This document shows, piece by piece, positions 34,456 to 43,154 of a stretch of 64,000 nucleotides of DNA. This DNA comes from CALGKJ01 sp049322695 (GTDB taxonomy: Bacteria; Bacillota; Clostridia; Lutisporales; Lutisporaceae). The stretch's first letter is position 1. Each line of letters starts with the position of its first letter. The DNA lies in NCBI GenBank assembly GCA_049322695.1, contig JBMORW010000009.1, positions 1-64,000 on the forward strand, given 5' to 3'. Made by a program: the position numbers and the translations under genes. The notes under the pieces were generated by a model. That model saw only the letters and a list, made by a program, of their open reading frames with translations, was not told the DNA's origin and made no database searches.

Positions 34456-35841
34456 ATGGAGCTAAATGTCTATGATAGTGCAACTGCAAAAGGAAGACCC
34501 ATGGATATAGACGAACTGGTAGCAAGAATAACATCGGCTTTTGTTTCTGAAAGCTGTGAGGCAGAGGCTATAAAAGCCTTTACTGTTATGGCTAGGACTG
34601 AGCTTGCAAAACGCCTGGATATATATGGAGGAAGCGGCTGTGAAAATCATAAGGGCTATGATTTGTGCACTGATCCTGGACATTGCATTAGTACGGATTT
34701 TATGAACGGATATGTACCAGCTGCAATTTCAAGAGCAGCCGAAGTGACAAAAAACCTCATTATAACTTACGAAGGCAAGCCCATTAAGCCGTATTTCCAT
34801 TACAGATGCGGTGGTGCAACGGAGAACTCGGAAAATGTCATGGGAAGAAAAATAACATATCTGAGAAAGGTATTGTGTTCCTTTTGCGGAGTAATTTCGG
34901 ATCATAATGACATGAAATATTTCAATATTGACGAGCTTGAACAACTGCTGGATACAAAAATGCTTAAGCAGGAGGATATGCATTTTTCTATTAAAGGTAT
35001 CTTTGAAGATATTGAGAAGGATGAGCAGGGCAGAATAAAAAGCATCAAAATCGGAAACAAAGTGCTGAAAGGTATTGATGTTATGAAGCTGCTTAACCTT
35101 AATTCTACACGTTTCAACTATACACCGGTTAGATTTTTGTTTAGAGCAATAGGAACAGGTCATGGAATGGGACTGTGTCAATGCGGAGCAAATGAGATGG
35201 CTAAGCAGGGCAAGCTTTATGATGAAATACTGAACTATTATTATACCGGCATAAAGCTTGAAGAAATGCAAATGCCTGACGCAAGTAAGCCTTTAAAAGG
35301 AAGGCTGCTGGTAATAGATGCAGGCTATGGCGGTGAAGATTGCAGTGACGGCAAAGGGCCGACAGGGCTTCGTGAAAAGGATATTAATCTGGAAATTGTG
35401 CTGGAGCTGGCTGCAAAGCTGGAAAAGGACGGAGCAAAGGTACATTTGACAAGAGATAAGGATATTAATCTTCCGATGTTTGATAGAGCAATGGTATCAA
35501 ACAGCATAAAGCCGGACTTTTTCATATCTGTACTGCAAAACACCTTTGCAAGCCCTGGGGTTTCTGGAACAGAGATATACTACTTCAGAGGAGATAAGGA
35601 AAGTGAAAAGCTTGCGAGAATTATGATGGATGAAATAGTTGCCAGGCTGAATACCAAGAACAGAGGAGTGAGAACTGCTGAATTCTATCTCTTAAGAGAA
35701 GTCAAAGCATCTTCAGTCATAGTTCAGCTTCTCTATATTACCAATCCGCAGGATGAACAGAGGCTTGCAGACAGAGAATTCAGGAAAGAAGCAGCAAACG
35801 CTTTGTATGAGGCAGTAAAGAAGTACTTTTTAACAAAATGA
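34456..35841 (+). CDS. SpoIID-like domain fused to a catalytically degenerate amidase_3 domain
   Basis: Protein of 461 residues without a signal peptide. Residues 1-275 resemble SpoIID/LytB: EAEAIKAFTVMARTEL keeps the catalytic Glu position, and PYFHYRCGGATENSENV and GTGHGMGLCQCGANEMA are the other hallmarks. Residues 285-461 are an N-acetylmuramoyl-L-alanine amidase fold. The usual GHGG zinc ligand is GYGG, the second His (SIHAN) is Leu in SVLQN, and the catalytic Glu near the end is Gln (VIVQLLYITNP). Amidase activity is therefore unlikely. The gene starts 12 bp after yabG and is probably in its operon. A cell-wall-binding role in the mother cell or cortex is my inference. Confidence 0.82.
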   Translation: MELNVYDSATAKGRPMDIDELVARITSAFVSESCEAEAIKAFTVMARTELAKRLDIYGGSGCENHKGYDLCTDPGHCISTDFMNGYVPAAISRAAEVTKNLIITYEGKPIKPYFHYRCGGATENSENVMGRKITYLRKVLCSFCGVISDHNDMKYFNIDELEQLLDTKMLKQEDMHFSIKGIFEDIEKDEQGRIKSIKIGNKVLKGIDVMKLLNLNSTRFNYTPVRFLFRAIGTGHGMGLCQCGANEMAKQGKLYDEILNYYYTGIKLEEMQMPDASKPLKGRLLVIDAGYGGEDCSDGKGPTGLREKDINLEIVLELAAKLEKDGAKVHLTRDKDINLPMFDRAMVSNSIKPDFFISVLQNTFASPGVSGTEIYYFRGDKESEKLARIMMDEIVARLNTKNRGVRTAEFYLLREVKASSVIVQLLYITNPQDEQRLADREFRKEAANALYEAVKKYFLTK

Positions 35842-35844
35842 ATT

Positions 35845-35871
35845 AACCGGCATAATTGTCGGTTTTTTCCT
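35845..35871 (+). terminator. Intrinsic terminator of yabG operon
   Basis: AACCGGC and GTCGGTT pair imperfectly, followed by a T-run. Confidence 0.6.
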
Positions 35872-35909
35872 TTTGATAAGAAATTGTTAAAAAAAGTATC
35901 AAAAAAAAA

Positions 35910-35979
35910 TTGACTTCTTTTTTACAAATTGTTATAATATTTTATTTCAATTGACATATAATATAGGATGTGATAGAAT
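35910..35979 (+). promoter_or_regulatory. Two tandem sigma-A promoters of veg
   Basis: P1 has TTGACT (35910-35915) and TATAAT (35933-35938) with 17 bp between. P2 has TTGACA (35951-35956) and TAGAAT (35974-35979), also with 17 bp. The A/T-rich upstream stretch may act as UP element. The veg promoter of B. subtilis is likewise very strong. Confidence 0.75.
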
Positions 35980-36010
35980 TTAGATGTGGGAAGGCAGGTG
36001 GTTTTTTAAT

Positions 36011-36283
36011 ATGGCTTCAAAAAATACCCTATCCCTCATCAAGAGTAATTTAGACAACTATGTTGGGGAAAGAGTTGTACTAAAAGCTAACAAGGGTCGA
36101 AAGAAAATTAGTATAAAGGAAGGTATAATCGAAAGAACTTATCCAAATATATTTGTAATAAGAATGGATGCAGAGGTTACCGAGGATACAGGCAGAACAG
36201 TTTCCTTCAGCTATTCAGACATTTTAACCAAATCAATTGAACTCTTTGTTTGTAAGAGCAATGCAAAAATAGGTTGCATGTAA
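36011..36283 (+). CDS. veg: Veg family protein
   Basis: Small conserved protein of 90 residues: TLSLIKSNLDNYVGERVVLKANKGRKK, then GIIERTYPNIFVIRMD and VSFSYSDILTKSIEL. In B. subtilis Veg stimulates biofilm formation by antagonising SinR. Its role in clostridia is not established. The ATG at 36011 has GGCAGGTGG upstream; a nine-residue upstream extension lies in frame but has no binding site of its own. Confidence 0.93.
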   Translation: MASKNTLSLIKSNLDNYVGERVVLKANKGRKKISIKEGIIERTYPNIFVIRMDAEVTEDTGRTVSFSYSDILTKSIELFVCKSNAKIGCM

Positions 36284-36697
36284 TATATGGATAAGTAACA
36301 GAACCCTGATATGGGTTCTTTCATTTTTTTGCGAAATTTCAAAAAAATTTTTATTCTATAATGCTCAATTTTATGCAATGAATGTATAAACGTTATGTCA
36401 GAAGCTTTCATCTTGCTTATAGATATTAGAGGTATAAAAAAGACCTCCGGTAAAATAATAATTGAAGCTACAAAACAGATATTCTGAATTATTATGCAAA
36501 AATAAAAAAAGCTAAGGGTTATCAACGCCGGCGGCTGTTTTTTTTATACTTGTACTGTAGATATTTAAAGTATATACTAAAATTGTTCATATAGCGCAAT
36601 AGAGTTCTTGATACTGTTGCATTCATTGTTTGACATAGTATAGCTTTATGTTGCGTTTTTTTATTAGTATAGAAAAGCATGAAAGGAGCCTGGATAA
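36284..36697. other. Intergenic region with veg terminator and arcA promoter region
   Basis: About 400 bp. The veg terminator (AGAACCC, six-base loop, GGGTTCT, then T-rich) lies at 36300-36330. A TTTATGCAATGAATGTATAAA imperfect palindrome at 36370-36390 is vaguely ArgR-box-like. TTGACA at 36630 has no well-spaced -10. A GCCGGCGGC segment followed by T8 near 36528-36545 may be a weak terminator. I cannot fix the arcA transcription start. Confidence 0.5.
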
Positions 36698-37936
36698 ATG
36701 TGTGCTGATAACAGAGGACCTTTTTTGAACGTGACATCAGAGATAGGCAAGCTGCAAGCCGTCCTGCTGCATAAGCCCGGCAGAGAGCTGGAAAAGCTTA
36801 CTCCCGAATACCTTAGTGAGCTGTTGTTCGATGATATACCTTGGCTTAGAAAAATGAGGGAGGAGCATGATGAATTTGCTGATGTATTAAGAGCAAAGGG
36901 AACGCAGGTTTATTATGTTGAGGACCTGCTGACAGAAGTGCTTGAAAATGTAGAAGTTAAAAGGAATTTTGTAAAGGATCTGCTGCAGGGCTGTAATGAT
37001 AACAGCGAGGAACTGGATGAAATATTGTTCAATTTTATATTTGACAAGGGCGCCAGAGAAGTTGCTCAAATAGCAATATCAGGACTCGGTAAGAACGAAG
37101 TGCCCTCTGATAAAAGGGATTATAGCCTTGTTGACTATGTAAAAAAGGATTATCCGTTATATTTGAATCCCATACCCAATTTGTACTTTATGCGGGATCC
37201 TGCTGCAATAATAGGCAATGGAATCAGTATAAACTCCATGCATACTGATGCCAGAAGAAGAGAGCCTATGATAATCAAGTACATATATGACTTTAACCCG
37301 TTGTTTAAAATGGATTATTCCCCACTGTGGTATAACTATACAATACCACACAGCATAGAAGGGGGAGACATACTTGTATTGAGCAAAGAGGTTATAGCAA
37401 TAGGCTGCAGCCAGAGAACCTCAGCAAGCGCAATAGAACTACTTGCTAAGAATCTGTTTGCTTCAAATGATAGTCTGAAAGAGGTTCTGGCAGTGCAAAT
37501 ACCACCAGTGAGAGCATTTATGCATCTGGACACGGTATTTACCATGGTGGATAGAGACAAGTTCACTATTTATCCGGGAATTCAGGACAAGGTGAGAGTA
37601 TTCAGTCTTACAAACAGCGGAGGTAAAGGTATAAAGGTTAAGGTAGAGGACGATTTGTTGGAAACACTTAAGAGAAGTCTCAAGCTTCCTGCCATCAACC
37701 TTATACAAAGCGGAGGCGGAGATGCAATAACTGCAGCCAGAGAGCAGTGGAATGACAGCACTAACACATTGGCAATAGCACCGGGCGTTGTTGTAACCTA
37801 CAGCAGAAATGAAGCCTCAAACGAAGTTCTCAGAAAGAACGGAGTCGAGGTAGTGGAAATTGACGGCTCGGAGCTTGTAAGAGGAAGAGGTGGCCCAAGA
37901 TGCATGAGCATGCCGCTTGTTAGAGAGGAAATATAA
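36698..37936 (+). CDS. arcA: Arginine deiminase
   Basis: Hydrolyses arginine to citrulline and ammonia, the first step of the arginine deiminase pathway. 412 residues. Signature blocks are FLNVTSEIGKLQAVLLHKPG, FMRDPAAIIGNG, HSIEGGDILVLS, RAFMHLDTVFTMVD and the nucleophile loop RGRGGPRCMSMPLVRE with the active-site Cys. Full length and intact. A GAAAGGAG site precedes the ATG. A heptamer-type repeat starts four bases after the stop, and arcB and arcC follow, forming a three-gene arc operon. Confidence 0.96.
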   Translation: MCADNRGPFLNVTSEIGKLQAVLLHKPGRELEKLTPEYLSELLFDDIPWLRKMREEHDEFADVLRAKGTQVYYVEDLLTEVLENVEVKRNFVKDLLQGCNDNSEELDEILFNFIFDKGAREVAQIAISGLGKNEVPSDKRDYSLVDYVKKDYPLYLNPIPNLYFMRDPAAIIGNGISINSMHTDARRREPMIIKYIYDFNPLFKMDYSPLWYNYTIPHSIEGGDILVLSKEVIAIGCSQRTSASAIELLAKNLFASNDSLKEVLAVQIPPVRAFMHLDTVFTMVDRDKFTIYPGIQDKVRVFSLTNSGGKGIKVKVEDDLLETLKRSLKLPAINLIQSGGGDAITAAREQWNDSTNTLAIAPGVVVTYSRNEASNEVLRKNGVEVVEIDGSELVRGRGGPRCMSMPLVREEI

Positions 37937-37939
37937 TAC

Positions 37940-38003
37940 GGTTGCGAGTTTCGAGGTCAAGAAGGGCTTTGTAGAAATGTCAAACATTCTCGCAACTTGA
38001 AAC
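37940..38003. repeat. Heptamer inverted-array element B1
   Basis: Left heptamers GTTGCGA and GTTTCGA, a core with GGGCTTTG, and right inverted heptamers TCGCAAC and TTGAAAC. It can fold as a hairpin. It lies between arcA and arcB, four bases after the arcA stop. Confidence 0.75.
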
Positions 38004-38045
38004 TATAATATGAAATATTTTAAAAATTAAGGAGTGTGTATAAAA

Positions 38046-39032
38046 ATGGCAGTTAATCTAAAAGGAAGAAGTTTTCTTACATTAATGGATTTTACACCAA
38101 CAGAAATCAGATACATGCTGGATCTTTCACATGATCTGAAGGCAAAGAAGAGAGCGGGCATATACAACTATATGCTCAAGGGCAAGAACATAGTTCTATT
38201 GTTCGAAAAGACATCCACAAGGACTAGATGTGCTTTTGAAGTAGCGGCTCTTGAAGAAGGTGCACACGTTACATATCTTGACCAGGGAAGCTCACAAATG
38301 GGTAAAAAGGAGTCCTTGGAAGATACAGCTAAGGTACTTGGAAGATACTATGACGGTATCGAGTACAGAGGTTATAAGCAGTCAGTTGTAGAGGATCTTG
38401 CAAAGTATTCTGGAGTACCTGTATGGAACGGTTTGACAGACGTTGACCATCCGACTCAAATACTTGCCGACATGATGACTATAGAAGAGCACGTTGCTAA
38501 GCCGCTTAACAAGGTTAAGGTTGTATTTGCCGGTGACACAAGAAATAACATGGCTTATGCGTGGATGTACGGCTGTGCAAAGATGGGAATGCACTTTGTG
38601 GCATTTGGACCAAAGGAGCTTGCTCCTAGCCCGGAAATACTTGCAAAGGTACAAGAAGTTGCAAAGCAGACAGGTGCTGTTATAGAATACTCTTCAGATG
38701 CAGAAGCTGTTAAGGGTGCAGATGTTATATACACAGATGTATGGGCTTCAATGGGAGAAGAAGATCAAATTCCTGAGAGAGTAAGGCTTCTTACACCATA
38801 TAAGGTTACAATGGAATTGCTTCAAAAGACAGAAAATCCTGATGTAATATTCATGCACTGTCTGCCTGCATTCCATGATTTCGAGACAAAGCTTGCCAAG
38901 GAAATGAAGGAACAAGGCTATGATATCAGAGAGGTAACTGATGAAGTATTCAGAAGCAGACACTCTGTAGTATTTGACGAAGCAGAAAACAGAATGCACA
39001 CAATAAAGGCAGTAATGGTGGCGACGTTATAA
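38046..39032 (+). CDS. arcB: Ornithine carbamoyltransferase, catabolic
   Basis: Converts citrulline and phosphate to ornithine and carbamoyl phosphate in the arc pathway; 328 residues. The carbamoyl-phosphate site is EKTSTRTRCAFE, with KKESLEDTAKVLGRYYDGIEYRG, DHPTQILAD, and HCLPAFHD carrying the catalytic Cys. ENRMHTIKAVMVATL is the C-terminal signature. Sequence style and neighbours (arcA, arcC) point to the catabolic enzyme rather than the biosynthetic ArgF. The ATG at 38046 follows GGAG; the GTG at 38034 lies too close to it. Confidence 0.95.
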   Translation: MAVNLKGRSFLTLMDFTPTEIRYMLDLSHDLKAKKRAGIYNYMLKGKNIVLLFEKTSTRTRCAFEVAALEEGAHVTYLDQGSSQMGKKESLEDTAKVLGRYYDGIEYRGYKQSVVEDLAKYSGVPVWNGLTDVDHPTQILADMMTIEEHVAKPLNKVKVVFAGDTRNNMAYAWMYGCAKMGMHFVAFGPKELAPSPEILAKVQEVAKQTGAVIEYSSDAEAVKGADVIYTDVWASMGEEDQIPERVRLLTPYKVTMELLQKTENPDVIFMHCLPAFHDFETKLAKEMKEQGYDIREVTDEVFRSRHSVVFDEAENRMHTIKAVMVATL

Positions 39033-39041
39033 AGCATCGCC

Positions 39042-39125
39042 GGTCGCTGGTTACTGGTTACTAGTCACTGGGTTAGGGCAAGGCTACAAAGACTTACCTG
39101 AGCATAGCGACTAGAGACCAGTGAC
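39042..39125. repeat. Heptamer inverted-array element A1
   Basis: Left units CGCTGGT, TACTGGT, TACTAGT, CACTGGG. The core has AAGGCTACAAAGACTT. Right inverted units are AGCGACT, AGAGACC, AGTGAC. Located between arcB and arcC, ten bases after the arcB stop. Confidence 0.8.
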
Positions 39126-39172
39126 TTTCCCAAGAGGAATACCCATAAGGTAATTATAAGGAGGATGAAACT

Positions 39173-40117
39173 ATGGCGGCAACAAAGGTTGTTGTAGCAT
39201 TAGGCGGAAACGCATTAGAAGAAAAGGGATTACCGGCAACCGCAGAATCTCAGCTTCAGGTAGTAAGAAAAACTGCAGAATATCTGGCTGAGTTAAGTGT
39301 CAGAGGATACGAGCTGGCTATAGCTCACGGCAACGGACCACAGGTTGGAAGAATTGTGCTTGCAACAGAAGCTGCAGCACATGTTACTCCTTCAATGCCG
39401 TTCGACGTATGTGGAGCTATGAGCCAAGGCTACATCGGGTACCATATTCAACAGGGCTTGAGACTTGCTCTTCAAAAAAGAGGTAAGAACACACCCGTAG
39501 TATCACTTGTTACTCAAGTAGTAGTAGACAAAAATGACCCTGCTTTCCAGAAGCCCACTAAGCCTATCGGCCCATTCTATACAGAAGAAGAAGCAAAGAA
39601 GATAGAAGCAGAAAAAGGTTACATTATGAAGGAAGATGCAGGCAGAGGCTGGAGAAGAGTTGTTGCTTCACCTGTACCGAAGAGGATAGTTGAGCTTTCT
39701 GCCGTTAAAGAGCTCTGGGATACTACAATAGTTATAACTGTCGGCGGCGGCGGAATACCTGTAATAGAGAAGGAAGACGGATCACTTGAAGGTGTTGCAG
39801 CAGTAATAGATAAGGATCTTGCTGCTGAAAGACTCGCTGAGGATGTGAATGCAGATGTACTTATGATACTTACAGAGGTTGAAAAAGTATCAATAAACTT
39901 CAAGAAGCCGGATCAAAAGGATCTTGATACAATGACAGTGGCTGAAGCTGAAAGGTATATAGAGGAAGGACACTTTGCACCTGGAAGCATGCTTCCAAAG
40001 GTACAGGCAGCAGTTGCGTTTGCAAAGGCAAACCCAGGCAAGAAGGCTATAATAACCTCGCTTTACAAGGCAGTTGAAGCATTAGAAGGAAAAGCAGGAA
40101 CGGTTATTACACTATAA
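39173..40117 (+). CDS. arcC: Carbamate kinase
   Basis: Makes ATP from carbamoyl phosphate and ADP, the energy-yielding step; 314 residues. Motifs are VVVALGGNALEEKG, AIAHGNGPQVG, RGWRRVVASPVPKRIVE, VITVGGGGIPV and PGSMLPKVQAAVAFA. All expected features are present. GGAGGATG precedes the ATG. Besides serving arcAB, this kinase is the natural sink for carbamoyl phosphate made by the AllFGH set encoded 11 kb downstream; E. coli likewise has a carbamate kinase gene beside fdrA-ylbE-ylbF. Confidence 0.96.
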   Translation: MAATKVVVALGGNALEEKGLPATAESQLQVVRKTAEYLAELSVRGYELAIAHGNGPQVGRIVLATEAAAHVTPSMPFDVCGAMSQGYIGYHIQQGLRLALQKRGKNTPVVSLVTQVVVDKNDPAFQKPTKPIGPFYTEEEAKKIEAEKGYIMKEDAGRGWRRVVASPVPKRIVELSAVKELWDTTIVITVGGGGIPVIEKEDGSLEGVAAVIDKDLAAERLAEDVNADVLMILTEVEKVSINFKKPDQKDLDTMTVAEAERYIEEGHFAPGSMLPKVQAAVAFAKANPGKKAIITSLYKAVEALEGKAGTVITL

Positions 40118-40130
40118 AAATGATATGCTG

Positions 40131-40163
40131 AAAGGTCATAGATAGAAATATCTATGACCTTTA
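40131..40163 (+). terminator. Intrinsic terminator of arc operon
   Basis: AAAGGTCATAGATA pairs with TATCTATGACCTTT around a four-base loop. The T-rich tail is short. Confidence 0.7.
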
Positions 40164-40409
40164 GTTCTATAGGCAAGCTCTTTTCATCATGCGCCCCTTC
40201 CTAAATAAAAGCCTTGAGGTATTAGATTTACAAAACAGCATATTCTTTTGAGTTTGTACAAAAAATGATGTTATTTTTGTCATTAAACATAGGGTTGTTT
40301 AATAGATATAAATATCAAGCTCATCAGCTAACAAAAACTAACAAAATGCTGTTGTATTGTAGGAATTGTTGACTGGCTGAGCAACATTACAAATTTAGGA
40401 GGGGTATAA

Positions 40410-42743
40410 GTGAAGAAAGTACTAAGCTTACTGGTGGTAATGGTCATGGTGTTCAGCTTTGCGACATTTACACCAAATGTACCAAAGGTAAATGCAGAAG
40501 AGAGCATTTATAAAGGTGGACCCTTTGACCTGGCCATTGCAAATGATGAAAAGCTGATAGAAATGTTAAAGGCGAACGGCACTATAGCTCCCAATGCAAC
40601 ACCTGTTGATGCCGAAAGAGCCGTAAAGCAATATCTGAAGGAAAAAGCGGCAAATGCAGAAAAAGCAGAGCTTATTGCCAAGGATTATGAGCTTCCAAGT
40701 GAGAATACAGTTGACAGCAGCATATTAAACAGCATGGGCAATAAGATGGGTAATGGTCAATACAGTCTTATGAGAAGCTTCGGAGCATTCGGGTGGAATG
40801 GTGAAGTTAGAAAAGATAAGATTCTTGTGTTATTGATAGATTTCCCGGACTATCCACACAACAGTATAACTCCTGAAGAGACAGACATGTACTATCCGCA
40901 GTATACAAAGGAGCATTATGCAGAAATGCTGTTTGGGGCAAATGGCTACACAGGACCCAATGGAGAAAATCTTGTATCCATGAGGCAGTTCTATGAAGAA
41001 CAATCAGGCGGCAGTTATACAATAGAAGGAACTATAACTGACTGGTATACTGCAAGCCAACCGGCAGCTTACTATGGAGGAAATTATCCAGATGCCGATG
41101 GCAATGACATACGTCCTCGCAATCTGGTTTATGAAGCGCTGATGGCTGTTGCTGCAGACCAAAATATAAATCTTGGCGAATTTGACCAGGAAGACAGATA
41201 TGACCTTGATGGTGACGGGGATCTCCGTGAGCCTGACGGACTTATTGACCACTTGATGGTAATACATGCGGGAGTTGGAGAGGAAGCAGGCGGCGGAGCA
41301 TTGGGTACCGATGCAATATGGTCGCACAGATGGAATCTTGGGGGAGTGGTAAAGCTTCCGGGCTCAACTGCAGAGGTACCATACTGGGGCGGAAATATGG
41401 CTGCTTATGATTACACAATCCAGCCTGAAGACGGAGCGGCAGGTGTTTTTTCACATGAATACGGCCATGATTTGGGTCTTCCGGATGAATATGACACTAT
41501 TTACAGCGGTGTTGGTGAACCTGTAGCTTACTGGTCAATAATGTCGAGTGGAAGCTGGGCAGGCAAGATAGGCGGAACAGAACCAACAGGCTTCAGTCCA
41601 TGGGCTAAAGAGTTTTTCCAAAAATCAATGGGTGGAAACTGGCAGCATGGTATAACAATACATGACAGTGAAATAACAGAAAAAGGTATAGAAGTAGTAT
41701 TGGATCAGGCAGCTATAAAGGGACCTAATGAAGATGTAGTAAAGATTCAGCTTCCGGAAAAGCAAAAACACATAAATACCCCAGCAAGCGGAAAATATGA
41801 ATACTTCAGCGGAAGCGGAAATGATATCGATAACTCAATGTATACATTTGTTGACCTGACTGATAAAACAAGTGCAGTACTTAACTTCAAAACATGGTAT
41901 CAGATAGAAGCTGACTGGGATTATGCATCGGTACAGGTAAGTGAAGATGGTGCACATTGGACTACTCTGCCAGGAAACATAACAACAACCTCTGATCCAT
42001 ATGAACAAAATCCCGGAAACGGAATAACAGGATTCTCAAATGGCTGGGTTGATGCACAATTTGACTTATCTGCATATGCAGGCAAATCCATATACCTTCT
42101 TTTCAATTACTGGACAGATGGCTATGTATCAGAGCCGGGCTTCTATGTTGATGATATAGTTGTTACAGCTGACGGTACAGCTATAGTTACAGATAATGCT
42201 GATGACAGCTTTGCATTTACTTTAAACGGATTTGAAATATCTGACGGATTTGCGTACCTCGACCATTATTATTTAGTCGAATACCGCAGCCATGCAGGTG
42301 TTGACCAGGGCTTGGGTCATATAAAGAGGGGCAATAGTCTTATGAGCTATGATCCGGGTATGGTTGTATGGTATTATGACGGACAATATGATAACAACTG
42401 GACAGGAATACATCCGGGTGAAGGATATCTTGGAGTAGTAGATGCCGATCAGAATATAATAACCTGGAACAATAAGCAGTACGGATCAACAAGATATCAG
42501 GTGCATGATGCTGCATTCGGAACCACAAGCACAGAGCCGATGTATCTCGACTACAGAGAGCTGCTTGGCATGATAATGAGGGATAACAATACTGCAAGAT
42601 CAGCAATATTCGATGATTCCAAAAACTACAAAGGCAGCAGAATACCTGATGCCGGAAGAAACATACCATGCTACGGTATAAAAATTAAAGTACTGGAGGA
42701 AAGTGCTGACAGAAGCACAGCCAGAATACTGATATACAGATAA
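40410..42743 (+). CDS. Secreted M6 family metalloprotease (immune inhibitor A type)
   Basis: Exported zinc protease of 777 residues. Signal peptide about 1-29 (KKVLSLLVVMVMVFSFATF). A propeptide region follows, then the catalytic domain with FSHEYGHDLGLPDEYD (about 349-364, HExxH plus downstream Asp) and an SIMSSGSW Met-turn. DLDGDGDLREPDG looks like a calcium-binding loop. The C-terminal half has a MAM-like beta domain (FKTWYQIEADWDYASVQVS, FYVDDIVVTADG) and the InhA C-terminal region. It could supply peptides and arginine to the arc pathway; that is inference from position. GTG start with AGGAGGGG. Confidence 0.93.
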   Translation: MKKVLSLLVVMVMVFSFATFTPNVPKVNAEESIYKGGPFDLAIANDEKLIEMLKANGTIAPNATPVDAERAVKQYLKEKAANAEKAELIAKDYELPSENTVDSSILNSMGNKMGNGQYSLMRSFGAFGWNGEVRKDKILVLLIDFPDYPHNSITPEETDMYYPQYTKEHYAEMLFGANGYTGPNGENLVSMRQFYEEQSGGSYTIEGTITDWYTASQPAAYYGGNYPDADGNDIRPRNLVYEALMAVAADQNINLGEFDQEDRYDLDGDGDLREPDGLIDHLMVIHAGVGEEAGGGALGTDAIWSHRWNLGGVVKLPGSTAEVPYWGGNMAAYDYTIQPEDGAAGVFSHEYGHDLGLPDEYDTIYSGVGEPVAYWSIMSSGSWAGKIGGTEPTGFSPWAKEFFQKSMGGNWQHGITIHDSEITEKGIEVVLDQAAIKGPNEDVVKIQLPEKQKHINTPASGKYEYFSGSGNDIDNSMYTFVDLTDKTSAVLNFKTWYQIEADWDYASVQVSEDGAHWTTLPGNITTTSDPYEQNPGNGITGFSNGWVDAQFDLSAYAGKSIYLLFNYWTDGYVSEPGFYVDDIVVTADGTAIVTDNADDSFAFTLNGFEISDGFAYLDHYYLVEYRSHAGVDQGLGHIKRGNSLMSYDPGMVVWYYDGQYDNNWTGIHPGEGYLGVVDADQNIITWNNKQYGSTRYQVHDAAFGTTSTEPMYLDYRELLGMIMRDNNTARSAIFDDSKNYKGSRIPDAGRNIPCYGIKIKVLEESADRSTARILIYR

Positions 42744-42780
42744 TATTTAGAAAGCCCTCGCAAGAGGGCTTTCTAAATAT
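42743..42780 (+). terminator. Intrinsic terminator of the M6 protease gene
   Basis: ATATTTAGAAAGCCCTC, a GCAA loop and GAGGGCTTTCTAAATAT form a perfect 17-bp stem; little T-run follows. Confidence 0.75.
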
Positions 42781-42813
42781 TGATAGTAAATTAAAATTAA
42801 TAAGAAATGATGT

Positions 42814-42832
42814 TTTGTATATTTTTTACAAA
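42814..42832 (+). promoter_or_regulatory. Candidate PucR operator upstream of the permease
   Basis: TTTGTATATTTTTTACAAA shows the TTTGT-N9-ACAAA half-sites seen upstream of the MoeA-like and allH genes. A -10 TATAAT lies at 42836-42841, so the site falls across the -35/-10 spacer. Confidence 0.45.
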
Positions 42833-42889
42833 GGGTATAATGCATACTTATAGAATTTTTTAAATATTTAAAAATATCTATTGTTATTG

Positions 42890-42965
42890 TATAATATGAG
42901 TATGGCATTTCAGACAAGTACCATAAATGCCGCAAAGGCACTGCCGGTAGCATTCAAGTTACCGT
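42890..42965 (+). ncRNA. Unidentified structured leader of the permease gene
   Basis: A -10 TATAAT (42890-42895) is followed at once by a series of hairpins. GGCATTT (42904-42910) pairs with AAATGCC (42925-42931) around a 14-base loop. Then come GCAAA, GGCACTGCC, and CGGTA/TACCG around about nine bases. The compact layout at the 5' end of a 250-base leader suggests a regulatory RNA. Parts (CGCAAAGGC, CCGGTAGC, GTTACCG) recall the cyclic-di-GMP-I riboswitch, but its GGCAAACC and GAAA elements are missing. It does not match the purine riboswitch or a PyrR site. Confidence 0.4.
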
Positions 42966-42992
42966 TTGATAAAATATGTAAAGTATTTTTCA

Positions 42993-43154
42993 GGAGGTGG
43001 ATTAAAAGAAAGGAATTATTATAGGTGATAAGTCATATTACTAACAGCTGGTACTTGATTCAAATGAGCGGGGAAAGCTCATGGTAGTGCAAATGTACAG
43101 TGAATATTTTGATGACAGCTGTAAAATCAATTGGGCGAATAAGGAGGTATAATA
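42993..43154 (+). pseudogene. Possible remnant of a small gene in the permease leader
   Basis: A strong AGGAGGTGG site (42993-43000) is not followed by a usable start codon. In one frame the next codons read KKGIIIGDKSYY, a TAA, then QLVLDSNERGKLMVVQMY and SEYFDDSCKINWANKEV, ending just before the permease ATG. Composition looks protein-like. It may be a decayed small gene or chance. I recognise no family. Confidence 0.25.

Noticed and set aside
39042..39125. Tandem heptamers as a CRISPR or VNTR array
   Set aside because: There are no spacers, units are only 7 bp and degenerate, and the arrays are inverted around a core; no cas genes are present.
42890..42965. Permease leader as a purine or cyclic-di-GMP-I riboswitch
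   Set aside because: The purine three-way junction loops are absent, and the GGCAAACC and GAAA elements of the cyclic-di-GMP-I class are missing; only scattered short matches remain.
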